Shown here one piece after another: positions 1 through 5,640 of a stretch of DNA of 9,895 bases (its first letter is position 1; each line of letters opens with the position of its first letter). The stretch comes from Methylotenera sp. UBA6020 (GTDB lineage Bacteria > Pseudomonadota > Gammaproteobacteria > Burkholderiales > Methylophilaceae), in assembly GCA_002429455.1 (NCBI GenBank), contig DIZU01000091.1:1-9895 (forward strand), read 5' to 3'. Both the position numbers and the translations under genes were made by a program. The notes under the pieces were generated by a model. That model was not told the origin of the DNA and did no database searches. It worked only from the letters and a program-made list of their open reading frames with translations.

Positions 1-33
1 GAAGCTGGCATCAAATGTTCTTCGTTTATTCAT
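1..33 (-). CDS. IS3-family transposase OrfA, N-terminal 11 residues (runs off window)
   Basis: The first eleven codons, MNKRRTFDASF, resemble the usual basic start of IS3-family OrfA proteins (a K-R-R-x-F-x-x-x-F pattern before the helix-turn-helix). OrfA supplies the DNA-binding half of the OrfAB transposase made by programmed frameshifting. The ATG at 33 is preceded by AGGAAAG about 7-8 bases upstream, a good ribosome-binding site. The rest of the gene lies left of the window, so it is not possible to say whether it is intact. The call rests on this short peptide plus the adjacent terminal-repeat-like sequence. Confidence 0.5.
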   Translation of the reverse strand, partial: MNKRRTFDASF

Positions 34-80
34 TGTTTTTCTTTCCTAATAGATGGAGTATCCACCTATTTCGGTGTCTA
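1..80 (-). mobile_element. Left-edge IS3-family insertion sequence, 5' end only
   Basis: Read on the minus strand, a terminal-repeat-like sequence beginning TAGACACCGAAATAGGTGG (ending near plus position 80) is followed by an AGGAAAG ribosome-binding site and the start of a transposase OrfA. This order (terminal repeat, short leader, OrfA) is typical of IS3-family elements. Only about 80 bp are in the window, so the partner end, the target duplication and the subgroup cannot be seen. The outer boundary at about 80 is inferred from the terminal-repeat pattern. Confidence 0.55.
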
Positions 81-155
81 TTTTGATTAGACCATTACAC
101 TCGACTGGTTCCCATTTTGTTCCATTGTTGGCGAGTGGGGTTCCCTTAATTTATT

Positions 156-159
156 GGAG
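156..159 (+). promoter_or_regulatory. Ribosome-binding site setting the HNH gene start at 166
   Basis: GGAG lies six bases before ATG 166. The frame also has an upstream TTG at 154, but that start would place the Shine-Dalgarno sequence inside the coding region. ATG 166 is therefore preferred. Confidence 0.65.
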
Positions 160-165
160 CTCGCT

Positions 166-621
166 ATGCCGACAACTTTAATCAAATCCCGTCTCAAAGC
201 TTTCAATCTTCAACAAGGTCTATGTATCTATTGTGAATTACCGATGTGGTTAGATGGCCCCACAGTTTTTGCAAAGAAATACAAAATTACTACTAAGCAA
301 GCTAAGTTATTTCAGTGCACTGCTGAGCATCTCAAGGCTAAGCAAGATGGTGAAAGTAATATTGTTGCAGCTTGTCATTACTGTAATCAAAAACGTCACA
401 AATGCAAATCACCAAAGGATCCCATCTCCTACAAGCAATACGTTACAAACAGACTTGAGAAAGGTAAGTGGAATCTGTGCATGATGCATAAGCACTCGAA
501 ACACTCCAGAAAGATTTTTACTCGGCAGAATATTTTGATGCCAACTGAAAAACACTGCAGTCTGAACACCAGCTCGGGTTCAGTTCGGCTGAAAGTAGTC
601 ACAACTGATTGTTTTGAATGA
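166..621 (+). CDS. Small HNH endonuclease-like protein (151 aa)
   Basis: This is a probable HNH-fold nuclease. Counting from ATG 166, it has a zinc-type CxxC pair (C20, C23), then AEHL with the central HNH histidine (H55), N65, and a second CxxC followed by N-x-x-R/H (C70, C73, N74, R77, H78). This order (CxxC, x-H-L, N...CxxCN) is the standard layout of zinc-bound HNH proteins. The C-terminal ~60 residues are basic and show no domain I recognise. No methylase, terminase or immunity gene sits beside it, so its role (phage-type, homing-type or restriction-type nuclease) is unknown. It lies between an IS3-family end and a tRNA-derived integration scar, so it is probably accessory DNA. No terminator is obvious directly after it. 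The next plus-strand terminator is at 811-841. Confidence 0.7.
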   Translation: MPTTLIKSRLKAFNLQQGLCIYCELPMWLDGPTVFAKKYKITTKQAKLFQCTAEHLKAKQDGESNIVAACHYCNQKRHKCKSPKDPISYKQYVTNRLEKGKWNLCMMHKHSKHSRKIFTRQNILMPTEKHCSLNTSSGSVRLKVVTTDCFE

Positions 622-759
622 TTTTTAGGTGATAACTAACTGTGACTTTGTACAAAAAGGTTCGGCACAGGTTCGGATTGTCGGGCACATTAAAATCTAC
701 CCCAAAAAATCACTTACAATTCTTCAACTTTGTGGCGTGATGGTGACCACTCACTTGTA

Positions 760-803
760 CTCATAATCCGTTGGTGCTGTGTTCGACTCACAGGGGGCCA
801 CCA
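760..803 (+). pseudogene. 3' fragment of a CAU-anticodon tRNA (Ile2/Met-like): integration-site remnant
   Basis: An anticodon loop CTCATAA (760-766) is followed by a plausible variable loop, a perfect T-arm (CTGTG, loop TTCGACT, CACAG; 777-793) and GGGGCC-A-CCA (794-803). These match the 3' half of tRNA-Ile2(CAU)-type genes. No D-arm or 5' acceptor strand is present upstream, and the 5' anticodon-stem strand does not pair well. The acceptor side is also one base short between the T-stem and CCA. It is therefore not a working tRNA gene. A 3' tRNA fragment right beside a tyrosine integrase gene is the classic footprint of site-specific integration into a tRNA gene. Confidence 0.6.
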
Positions 804-810
804 TAAAATC

Positions 811-841
811 AAAGGGTTAGCTTAATAGCTAACCCTTTTTT
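811..841. terminator. Rho-independent terminator, probably bidirectional
   Basis: A perfect 11-bp stem (AAAGGGTTAGC at 811-821 with its complement at 828-838) closes a 6-base loop and runs into six Ts on the plus strand (836-841). On the minus strand the stem is followed by TTTGATTTT, so it can also end the leftward integrase transcript that stops at 863. Confidence 0.8.
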
Positions 842-862
842 ATGAGAAAGTACAACGGAAGT

Positions 863-1290
863 TCAACCGAGATTTAATTGAGCCAACGGATTTAGCTGTC
901 GTGTCTCTTGAAAATGTTCAGGTGACAGGTGCGCATATCGCATTATCATCGTTAGGCTATGGTGTCCAAGAATCTTTTGCAAAGCGATAATATTGCCGCT
1001 GTTCATCATAAAATGGCTTGAAAATGTGTGTCGTAGAATATGCGTTAACTGGCCATCTGAAAGTTTAAGATTTGTCTGCTCTATTGTTTCTCTAAACGCG
1101 GAATATGCACTCACGAATAATCGTTCGCCAGTTCCATATTTTTCATGATGATCTTTGAGATCATTTTCAATTTCCTGTGCAATGGGAACCGACCTCGCTT
1201 TGCTGGATTTTGTTTGCACAAGCTGAATCAGCCCGTCTCGAACTTGCGAAATACGTAACCCTTCAGCTTCACCCCAACGTGCACCTGTAA
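863..1290 (-). pseudogene. P2-type tyrosine integrase, N-terminally truncated
   Basis: This is the catalytic C-terminal half of a phage P2/186-like site-specific recombinase, the enzyme that inserts and excises prophages and islands at att sites. All catalytic residues can be seen in order: Arg in TGARWGEAEGL, Lys in QTKSSKAR, H-x-x-R in THILRHTF, His in LGHHSL, and the nucleophile Tyr in MRYAHLSPEH. About 140 residues remain of the ~330-400 usual for the family. The N-terminal arm-binding and core-binding domains are missing. The apparent start (GTG at 1297) has no ribosome-binding site and lies where integrase similarity gives way to an IS3-type transposase reading frame, so I treat it as an artefact. 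The 3' end faces the tRNA-fragment scar 60 bp away, as expected for an integrase next to its att site. It should be inactive. Confidence 0.85.
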
Positions 1291-1464
1291 AAACCACTTC
1301 GATGCATACCCAACAATCGACAAAAACAACAACACCGTGGTGTTCCTTCCAGGCTTCTATAAATGCATACTTTACTCAGGCTGCCTTGCAACGTATGCGG
1401 CGGCCTTTTTAAAGATATCACGTTCTTCTTATGCACGTGCAAGCTCTGCACGTAAGTTACTTCA
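1284..1464 (-). pseudogene. IS3-family transposase remnant (OrfA end plus OrfB start), decayed
   Basis: Three minus-strand frames together give a broken IS3-type transposase. One frame reads LRAELARA-stop-EERDIFKKAAAYVA, matching the typical OrfA C-terminus (leucine-zipper end, then ERDILKKAAAYFA). A shifted frame gives KYAFIEAW, the usual OrfB opening. A third frame gives CRLLGMHRSGFYR, the next OrfB block (CRxLGVSRSGYY). An in-frame stop and at least two shifts show it is dead. The similarity runs right up to about 1284-1290, where integrase sequence starts. Only ~180 bp of the element remain, with no terminal repeats, and it begins about 12 bp beyond the hipA stop codon. Confidence 0.7.
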
Positions 1465-1476
1465 CTTCACCCACCC

Positions 1477-2748
1477 TTAAATTTTCCAACGCGTTTGCAG
1501 CTTTTTAGTATTGCTGATGATGTGTTGATTCAGGCGTTCCAGTAGGGTTTGCTCTGTATCTATACTGACTATTTGAGCAAGACTCTCGGTCACATTATCT
1601 ATTTGCTTTAATAGATTCTCCGCTACTGTGTTGGCAATTTTCAGAACATAATTCGGTTTAAATGCCAGTTCTTTCGCCATCGCCTCAAGATGACTAATTT
1701 CAATAATGCCTGGAATATTTTCACCACCGATTTTGAATGCAAACTTATGCGATAAACCTGCATAGAACGAAGTGGAAAGCATGTCATAGAATGGTGTTAG
1801 GCGAACTTCTTGTTCTTGCGTGTAGTAGATGGATAGGTTTTTGGCATGGCTATCGTTATTACCTACATATAGATTAAAAAACACCCACTCAAGCAATCTT
1901 TTAAAATCTATTGCGGGAATATTGTTTTGTTGTAACAGGTAACGACATCTTGCTAAGGTTGGCCCGCCATCAGATTCGTATTTGATGATTGATGGCTTGC
2001 CATCTAGCTGGCATAGATCCAGCTGATGTAGGCGTATGAGCTCGCCTGCTTGGTTAGGTTTGCGATCATAGCGTTTAATTAAGCAAGCTTTGACGATAGG
2101 CTGATATTCAGCTTCTGCCATACCTAGGTTAATTGCACTGGCTAATTGCATCACCAATGTTTCATTGAGTGCCGATGCCCACACGTTTTTTATGCCACCA
2201 ATGTCTGGTTTAAGAATATGCGAAGAGGGTGCGCTATCCAAAGGTAATGCTGGTTGGCCATTTGGCATTATAAAAACTGTTTTTTTGTTTTGTGCGCCAG
2301 CCAGTGAAATACGTGTGTCTTCTTCTTGGCGCCCATTTTGATGAGTGTTAGAAAATGTATTGTTGGGATTTTGCAATGACTCCGCAATATCTTCCCATGT
2401 GGTGGGGTGATATTGCGGCGGTTGAGGGTGTTCGCCTGATGGCAGCAAACTTAATGCACTTGCTGTGTCTCCGCCAATGGCACTGAGCAGCCCAAAAGTG
2501 GTGGTGACTTGGTGCTTGATTTTAATCAGTTCACGTAGATTTGCCTCAGGTAACAGGTTCTCAAAATAAGCTTCTACTGTATCGCCAATATGAATTTGTT
2601 TATCTAGATTTATATTAGGTGCGATGGGTGTTGCTTGCTCTTGATTTAACCAAGACCCTGCATATTTAAATTTGAGAGGTTGCTCATCAAATAATGTACC
2701 AACAATTTGATCGTCTCTATAAACGTCAAGCATGCATGTATTTGCCAT
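1477..2748 (-). CDS. hipA: HipA-family serine/threonine kinase toxin
   Basis: The toxin half of a HipBA module. In E. coli, HipA phosphorylates glutamyl-tRNA synthetase, which stops translation and promotes persistence; the target here is not known. At 423 residues it is close to the E. coli length. An N-terminal HipA-coupling domain (about 1-105) precedes the kinase domain. Visible motifs are RISLAGAQNK (S148 aligns with the E. coli autophosphorylated Ser150), HILKPD (K180, ATP-binding lysine), HQLDLCQLDG, KYESDGGPT, the catalytic loop NNDSHAKN (D299, N304) and TPFYDML (D322, metal-binding). All key residues are present, so it should be active. The ATG lies 3 bp after the hipB stop codon, typical translational coupling with antitoxin made first. 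The 3' end abuts a transposase remnant and I see no dedicated terminator. Confidence 0.93.
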   Translation of the reverse strand: MANTCMLDVYRDDQIVGTLFDEQPLKFKYAGSWLNQEQATPIAPNINLDKQIHIGDTVEAYFENLLPEANLRELIKIKHQVTTTFGLLSAIGGDTASALSLLPSGEHPQPPQYHPTTWEDIAESLQNPNNTFSNTHQNGRQEEDTRISLAGAQNKKTVFIMPNGQPALPLDSAPSSHILKPDIGGIKNVWASALNETLVMQLASAINLGMAEAEYQPIVKACLIKRYDRKPNQAGELIRLHQLDLCQLDGKPSIIKYESDGGPTLARCRYLLQQNNIPAIDFKRLLEWVFFNLYVGNNDSHAKNLSIYYTQEQEVRLTPFYDMLSTSFYAGLSHKFAFKIGGENIPGIIEISHLEAMAKELAFKPNYVLKIANTVAENLLKQIDNVTESLAQIVSIDTEQTLLERLNQHIISNTKKLQTRWKI

Positions 2749-2751
2749 GGG

Positions 2752-3015
2752 TTACATTTTCTTTTTTTGGATGATAATTTCTAGTCCGAGTAAATCAATG
2801 ACATCTAGTACTTTTTGTAGTTGTATGGTCGGCTTGCCTTTCTCGAGATCTACAATAAAACGATTGCCTATGTTCGCTAGGCCAACAATATCTGCTTGCG
2901 ACATATTTTGTAGATTGCGCTGGTAGCGCACATAATTACCCAGATCTTCTGGTGTTTTTACTTTTTGTGCGTTAGGCAATGAACTGTTCAATGTGTTGTC
3001 TGATTGTTTAGTCAT
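2752..3015 (-). CDS. hipB: HipB-like antitoxin, Xre-family DNA-binding repressor (87 aa)
   Basis: This is an antitoxin and autorepressor. HipB dimers bind operator DNA through a helix-turn-helix and hold HipA in an inactive complex. The central region (about residues 24-78) carries the Xre HTH: LGNYVRYQRNLQNMSQADIV, then a short turn, NRFIVDLEKGKPT and the following helices. The length matches E. coli HipB (88 aa). I chose ATG 3015, which has AGG upstream at a workable distance. A TTG at 3051 would add 12 residues and has no ribosome-binding site. The basic tail IIIQKKKM ends 3 bp before hipA. Three palindromes upstream of the gene are the likely binding sites. Confidence 0.88.
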   Translation of the reverse strand: MTKQSDNTLNSSLPNAQKVKTPEDLGNYVRYQRNLQNMSQADIVGLANIGNRFIVDLEKGKPTIQLQKVLDVIDLLGLEIIIQKKKM

Positions 3016-3068
3016 TGTATGGCCTGTATAAATTAGGGTGCTTTTAAGCAAAGTAAGTCAACATATAA

Positions 3069-3082
3069 TTACCGTACGGTAA
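3069..3082. promoter_or_regulatory. hipBA operator 1 (palindrome TTACCGTACGGTAA)
   Basis: A perfect 14-bp palindrome just downstream of the predicted -10 box of the hipBA promoter, covering the expected transcription start. A repressor bound here would block initiation directly. Confidence 0.75.
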
Positions 3083-3083
3083 T

Positions 3084-3111
3084 ATTGTAGTCCAGTATTA
3101 TAAATATGCAA
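3084..3111 (-). promoter_or_regulatory. Predicted sigma-70 promoter of hipBA
   Basis: On the minus strand, TTGCAT (-35, at 3111-3106) and TACAAT (-10, at 3089-3084) are separated by 16 bp. The predicted start is near 3077, inside operator 1, leaving a leader of about 60 bases before hipB. The promoter sits between operators 1 and 2, the arrangement expected for autorepression by HipB. Confidence 0.6.
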
Positions 3112-3117
3112 TAAAAA

Positions 3118-3131
3118 TTACCGTTCGGTAA
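3118..3131. promoter_or_regulatory. hipBA operator 2 (TTACCGTTCGGTAA)
   Basis: This has the same half-sites as operator 1 with one central base changed. Its centre is 49 bp from the centre of operator 1, and it lies immediately upstream of the predicted -35 box. Confidence 0.72.
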
Positions 3132-3162
3132 CTTTCGCTAAGAATATTGCCACATATGCATA

Positions 3163-3184
3163 AATATTACCGTACGGTAATATT
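3163..3184. promoter_or_regulatory. hipBA operator 3 (extended perfect palindrome)
   Basis: The TTACCGTACGGTAA core (3167-3180) is extended by four matching bases on each side (AATA/TATT), giving a 22-bp perfect palindrome. Its centre is again 49 bp from operator 2. It lies far upstream of the promoter, so it may act by cooperative binding or looping. Confidence 0.72.
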
Positions 3185-3493
3185 GCAAGTTAATTTATAG
3201 CTAGGGCTTTAATTTTCCCCTTCCCGCTAAACCAAGTTCGGAATGAGGTGATATATTGGCTATATCAGGTGTAGTTGTCCTGTGAGTAGCGTTTTTAGCA
3301 TTAATCCCTTAATCATGCGGCTGAATAAACCTATTGTGTTTGAGTCTTTGTCTTTGATACGCGTTGGCACTTAAAATAAAACTTGTATCAGTCTCGAATT
3401 GAGATTGATTGCATGCGTCATGCATTCACTATGCACTGAACCCAATCCTCCCACAGGTCACTATACCTAACACAATCATATCAGGGGTGGAGT
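3185..3493. other. Gene-free stretch between hipBA operators and the RHS-like remnant
   Basis: I see no gene here. It has a GATATA-TTGGC-TATATC inverted repeat (about 3250-3266), a TGATAC/GTATCA pair flanking about 3360-3390, and a cluster of ATGC-rich short repeats near 3412-3438. It presumably held the promoter of the truncated gene starting at 3494. TTGGCAC near 3364 resembles a sigma-54 -24 box, but no -12 box follows. Confidence 0.4.
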
Positions 3494-3640
3494 ATGGTTG
3501 CAGTCGTCATAGGTAATAACTTAGGTCTTGCTGGCAGTTCTGCCGGTGTACTCGGCAATAACGGTCAACTAGGCATCGCATCCACCGGACTCGGCGGGGA
3601 TGTCGCCTTTGTCAACGCCACCACCGGCAACCTCACCCGC
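3494..3640 (+). pseudogene. N-terminal stub of a large RHS/YD-repeat-like secreted protein
   Basis: The opening residues (MVAVVIGNNLGLAGSSAGVL, followed by [24 protein letters not shown]) resemble the conserved start of very large proteobacterial RHS/YD-repeat or calcium-binding-type proteins, where a VNAxTGNLxxQ block leads into the repeat region. Those are usually thousands of residues long. Here similarity stops after GNL at about 3634, and the frame continues only into antisense IS256-type DNA before a stop at 3704-3706. A purine-rich AGGGG ribosome-binding site precedes the ATG. Recognition is from memory of the family's N-terminus and not from an alignment, so the family name is tentative. 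The truncation is well supported. Confidence 0.5.
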
Positions 3641-4185
3641 ATCATGTACTTTGACGTGGATGCAATCCAGATAAACTACAGGATAAACAGCATCAAGTGG
3701 CCGTGACTGCCATTGTTTGACATCATCCACCACGGCATCAGTGACTGATGAAATGAGTGTGGGTGTACTTCAGTGCCGTACATATCGGTGAGATGGGCTT
3801 ATATCTCGCGTACGGTCATGCCGCGTGAGTAGAGAGGTATGATCTTGTCATCAAAGCCAGTCCAGCGCGTTTGAGGCTTGGGGATCAGTTGTGGTTCGAA
3901 GCTGCTGTCGCGGTCACGGGGGATTTCAATCGGGAGTTCACCAAACTCACCCTTCACAGTCTTACAGCTTTTATCATTCCTAGCATCATTGTCGGTGCTG
4001 TTGGTAACGGTCTCATATTTGTCATGGCCAAGGTGTTCAGCCATTTCCGCTTGTAGTGCTCGTTCAATCAGGGCTTTGGTGAGTTGTTTGAGAAGACTGT
4101 TCTCACCAATCAGGTCTTCTGGTTTTTTATAGTTGGCTAATAAACTATCAATTAAATCGTTAGGTAAAGCTTTCGGTAAGGTCAT
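3641..4185 (-). pseudogene. IS256-family (Mutator) transposase, truncated and frameshifted
   Basis: ATG 4185 opens an N-terminal IS256-type transposase (MTLPKALPNDLIDSLLANYK, followed by LKQLTKALIERALQAEMAEHLG and a GELPIEIPRDRDSSFEPQL block). After 128 codons a TAA at 3799-3801 sits where the family normally has Gln (MTVREI-stop-AHLTDMYG). A one-base loss after EVHP then shifts the frame. In the shifted frame the family sequence continues as [20 protein letters not shown], then [18 protein letters not shown], which includes the first catalytic Asp. It ends at about 3641. A complete protein would have about 400 residues, so the other two acidic catalytic residues are missing and it cannot be active. 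Confidence 0.85.
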
Positions 4186-4255
4186 TTTTTATCCATTTCT
4201 GAAAATAGCAGTTTCCTGCAAAATGACGTTTACACAAAATTTCTTACCCTCCCCC
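3641..4255 (-). mobile_element. IS256-family insertion sequence remnant (5' half)
   Basis: On the minus strand, a terminal-repeat-like end near 4251-4255 (GGGAGGGTAAGAAATTTTG, with TGTGTAAAC following) precedes the start of a Mutator-type transposase gene. The transposase similarity ends abruptly at about 3641-3647, about 600 bp in, where RHS-like sequence on the other strand begins. The 3' half of the element and its second terminal repeat are absent, so an adjacent deletion has removed them together with the rest of the invaded gene. Confidence 0.75.
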
Positions 4256-4317
4256 GACACATCACTATCATTTACGTCATTGTGCGAATGGTAAATTAAT
4301 TCAACAGATGGCGTATT

Positions 4318-4339
4318 GTTGGGCTTCGCTTTGCTCAAC
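4318..4339. repeat. REP-like hairpin (GTTGGGC / GCTCAAC)
   Basis: A 7-bp stem with one G-T pair closes a TTCGCTTT loop. GTTGGGCTTCGC...GCTCAACC hairpins of this kind recur between genes in many proteobacteria. No second copy is in the window, so repetitive status is inferred. Confidence 0.4.
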
Positions 4340-4362
4340 CACAACCTACAAAATGCTCATGA

Positions 4363-4524
4363 CATGGACATAGAGCTCAGCAAGGTAGGGTGTTGGTATT
4401 TGCGCACAGTTATGCTCAAAACGGGTTTGGAATCTTTGAGGCCCTGGGGTTGCTTGGGAAAAGCGGTACACAGGGCACCAGCAACATCATTGGCCTGAAA
4501 ACCGGACTAAAGAAATCCAAATGA
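4363..4524 (+). pseudogene. Orphan coding fragment, about 53 codons, unidentified
   Basis: This open frame follows a TGA at 4360-4362 and ends at TGA 4522-4524. It reads VLVFAHSYAQNGFGIFEALG, followed by LLGKSGTQGTSNIIGLKTGLKKSK, and looks like a protein C-terminus (glycine-rich then lysine-rich). It has no convincing start or ribosome-binding site. It lies just beyond the IS256 remnant on the same strand as the RHS-like stub, so it may be the far end of that disrupted gene, but I do not recognise it. The rest of 4256-4605 holds only the hairpin at 4318 and the leader of the next gene. Confidence 0.25.
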
Positions 4525-4605
4525 AGTATTTCATCCAACATCAGGCCGCTGTTTAAAGCTGTTAAACTTAGCACTACTTTTATTTATCTGTTAGAAGAGA
4601 AACAC

Positions 4606-5466
4606 ATGAAACGATTTTTAATGTTGTTGACGATTGCTTTGACCTGCCTGAGTCTGTTTTCCATGGTGGCTGAAGCTAAACGTTTTGGCAGTGGCAGCAG
4701 TTTCGGTAAGCAACGAACAACGCCGTTGAAACAGACACAGACGCCTACCGCTACGCCAGCTCCGACAACCCCAGTAACAGCACCAACGGGTAACAGGTGG
4801 ATGGGTCCATTAGCGGGTTTAGCCATTGGTGCCGGTTTGGCCTCCATGTTTGCAGGAGGAGGTTTGGGTGGGCTAGGTGGCATGATGGGGTCGATTTTGC
4901 CGACACTACTTGTCGCCGGTTTGGTGATGTTCCTGATTTCGAGATTCAGAAAGTCTCAGCAAGCTAATTTGCAACCCAGTATGCAATATGCAGGTAGCGG
5001 TGCGCCATACAACAATAGCGCATCTGTGCAGCAACCGAATTATGGTGGCAGTGTTGCACCCGCAATTGCATCTGTTGCAGGCAACATTCCTCATGATTTT
5101 CCGGCGGAAAGTTTCCTGCGCAATGCAAAAATGTCTTTTATTCGCTTGCAGGCAGCTAATGATCGCAAGGATATGGATGATGTACGTGAATACACCACGC
5201 CGGAAATATTTGCGGAGATCTCGATGCAGATGCAAGAACGTGGTGATGCGGCGCAAAAAACCGATGTCATTGCAATCAACGCTGAATTGTTGGAGGTGAG
5301 CAATGAAGGAGATTTCTCAATAGCCAGCGTGCGGTTTACCGGGCAATTGAGTGAAAATAATGGTATGCCGGAAAACGTAGACGAACTCTGGCATGTGCAA
5401 AAAAATCTGCGTGATGGCAAGTCGTTGTGGCTGTTAGCGGGTATTCAGCAAGCTAGCGTCCACTGA
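4606..5466 (+). CDS. Exported or membrane-anchored Tim44-like domain protein
   Basis: The start has a signal peptide (MKRFLMLLTIALTCLSLFSM, then VAEA, likely cut before K25). Next come a Thr/Pro-rich linker (about 38-63), a Gly-rich hydrophobic segment (66-112) ending in ISRFRK that probably spans the inner membrane, a flexible Gln/Asn-rich linker (about 116-160), and a C-terminal Tim44-like domain (about 165-283). That domain follows the bacterial family pattern: FPAESFLRNAKMSFIRLQAA, a Tyr-Thr-Thr-Pro block (YTTPEIFAEI), an ELLEV strand and a final DELWHVQKNLRDGKSLWLLA strand pair. In mitochondria Tim44 tethers the import motor; in bacteria the role of these proteins is poorly known. The ATG follows AGAAGAGA at a suitable distance. 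It appears to be transcribed alone. Confidence 0.82.
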   Translation: MKRFLMLLTIALTCLSLFSMVAEAKRFGSGSSFGKQRTTPLKQTQTPTATPAPTTPVTAPTGNRWMGPLAGLAIGAGLASMFAGGGLGGLGGMMGSILPTLLVAGLVMFLISRFRKSQQANLQPSMQYAGSGAPYNNSASVQQPNYGGSVAPAIASVAGNIPHDFPAESFLRNAKMSFIRLQAANDRKDMDDVREYTTPEIFAEISMQMQERGDAAQKTDVIAINAELLEVSNEGDFSIASVRFTGQLSENNGMPENVDELWHVQKNLRDGKSLWLLAGIQQASVH

Positions 5467-5573
5467 ATAACTCATAACCGAATAAAGACAGATGTAAGGT
5501 TTTGATGCATTTTCCATCATCTGTGACTTAAAAGCTGAAATAAATCGGCGGGTTATTTGATATTTTTCTATCT

Positions 5574-5582
5574 TGATATACT
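5574..5582 (+). promoter_or_regulatory. Candidate extended -10 promoter for the nucleotidyltransferase gene
   Basis: TGA-TATACT fits an extended -10 element (TGn followed by a near-consensus hexamer). The -35 region is weak. If used, it leaves a leader of roughly 180 bases. This is a motif match only. Confidence 0.3.
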
Positions 5583-5640
5583 TGGGTTGATACCCACTTA
5601 AATAAGGTAAGCCGGAGAAATTTGAAGTTGAATGGCCCTA

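Noticed and set aside
154..165. TTG start for the HNH gene
   Set aside because: The good GGAG ribosome-binding site lies downstream of this TTG and correctly spaced for ATG 166.
715..803. A complete tRNA gene ending in CCA at 803
   Set aside because: No D-arm or matching 5' acceptor strand exists upstream, the 5' anticodon-stem strand pairs poorly, and the acceptor side is one base short. Only the 3' half is tRNA-like.
1295..1297. GTG as a real integrase start codon
   Set aside because: It has no ribosome-binding site and falls inside IS3-transposase-derived sequence, and the integrase domain is clearly truncated.
3069..3184. Short CRISPR array (three repeats, regular spacing)
   Set aside because: The repeats are 14-bp palindromes overlapping a hipBA promoter, the intervals share sequence with each other, and no cas genes are present. 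Operators explain it better.
3364..3385. Sigma-54 promoter upstream of the RHS-like stub
   Set aside because: TTGGCAC is present but no GC-containing -12 box follows at the right distance.
4584..5420. Several long open frames overlapping the Tim44-like gene on both strands
   Set aside because: They are shadows of the real gene: low-complexity or Cys/Arg-rich translations, no ribosome-binding sites, no recognisable domains.
5493..5523. Small minus-strand ORF downstream of the sigma-54 motif (about 30 codons from near 5521)
   Set aside because: It has no ribosome-binding site, overlaps the end of the Tim44-like gene in antisense, and has no recognisable features.
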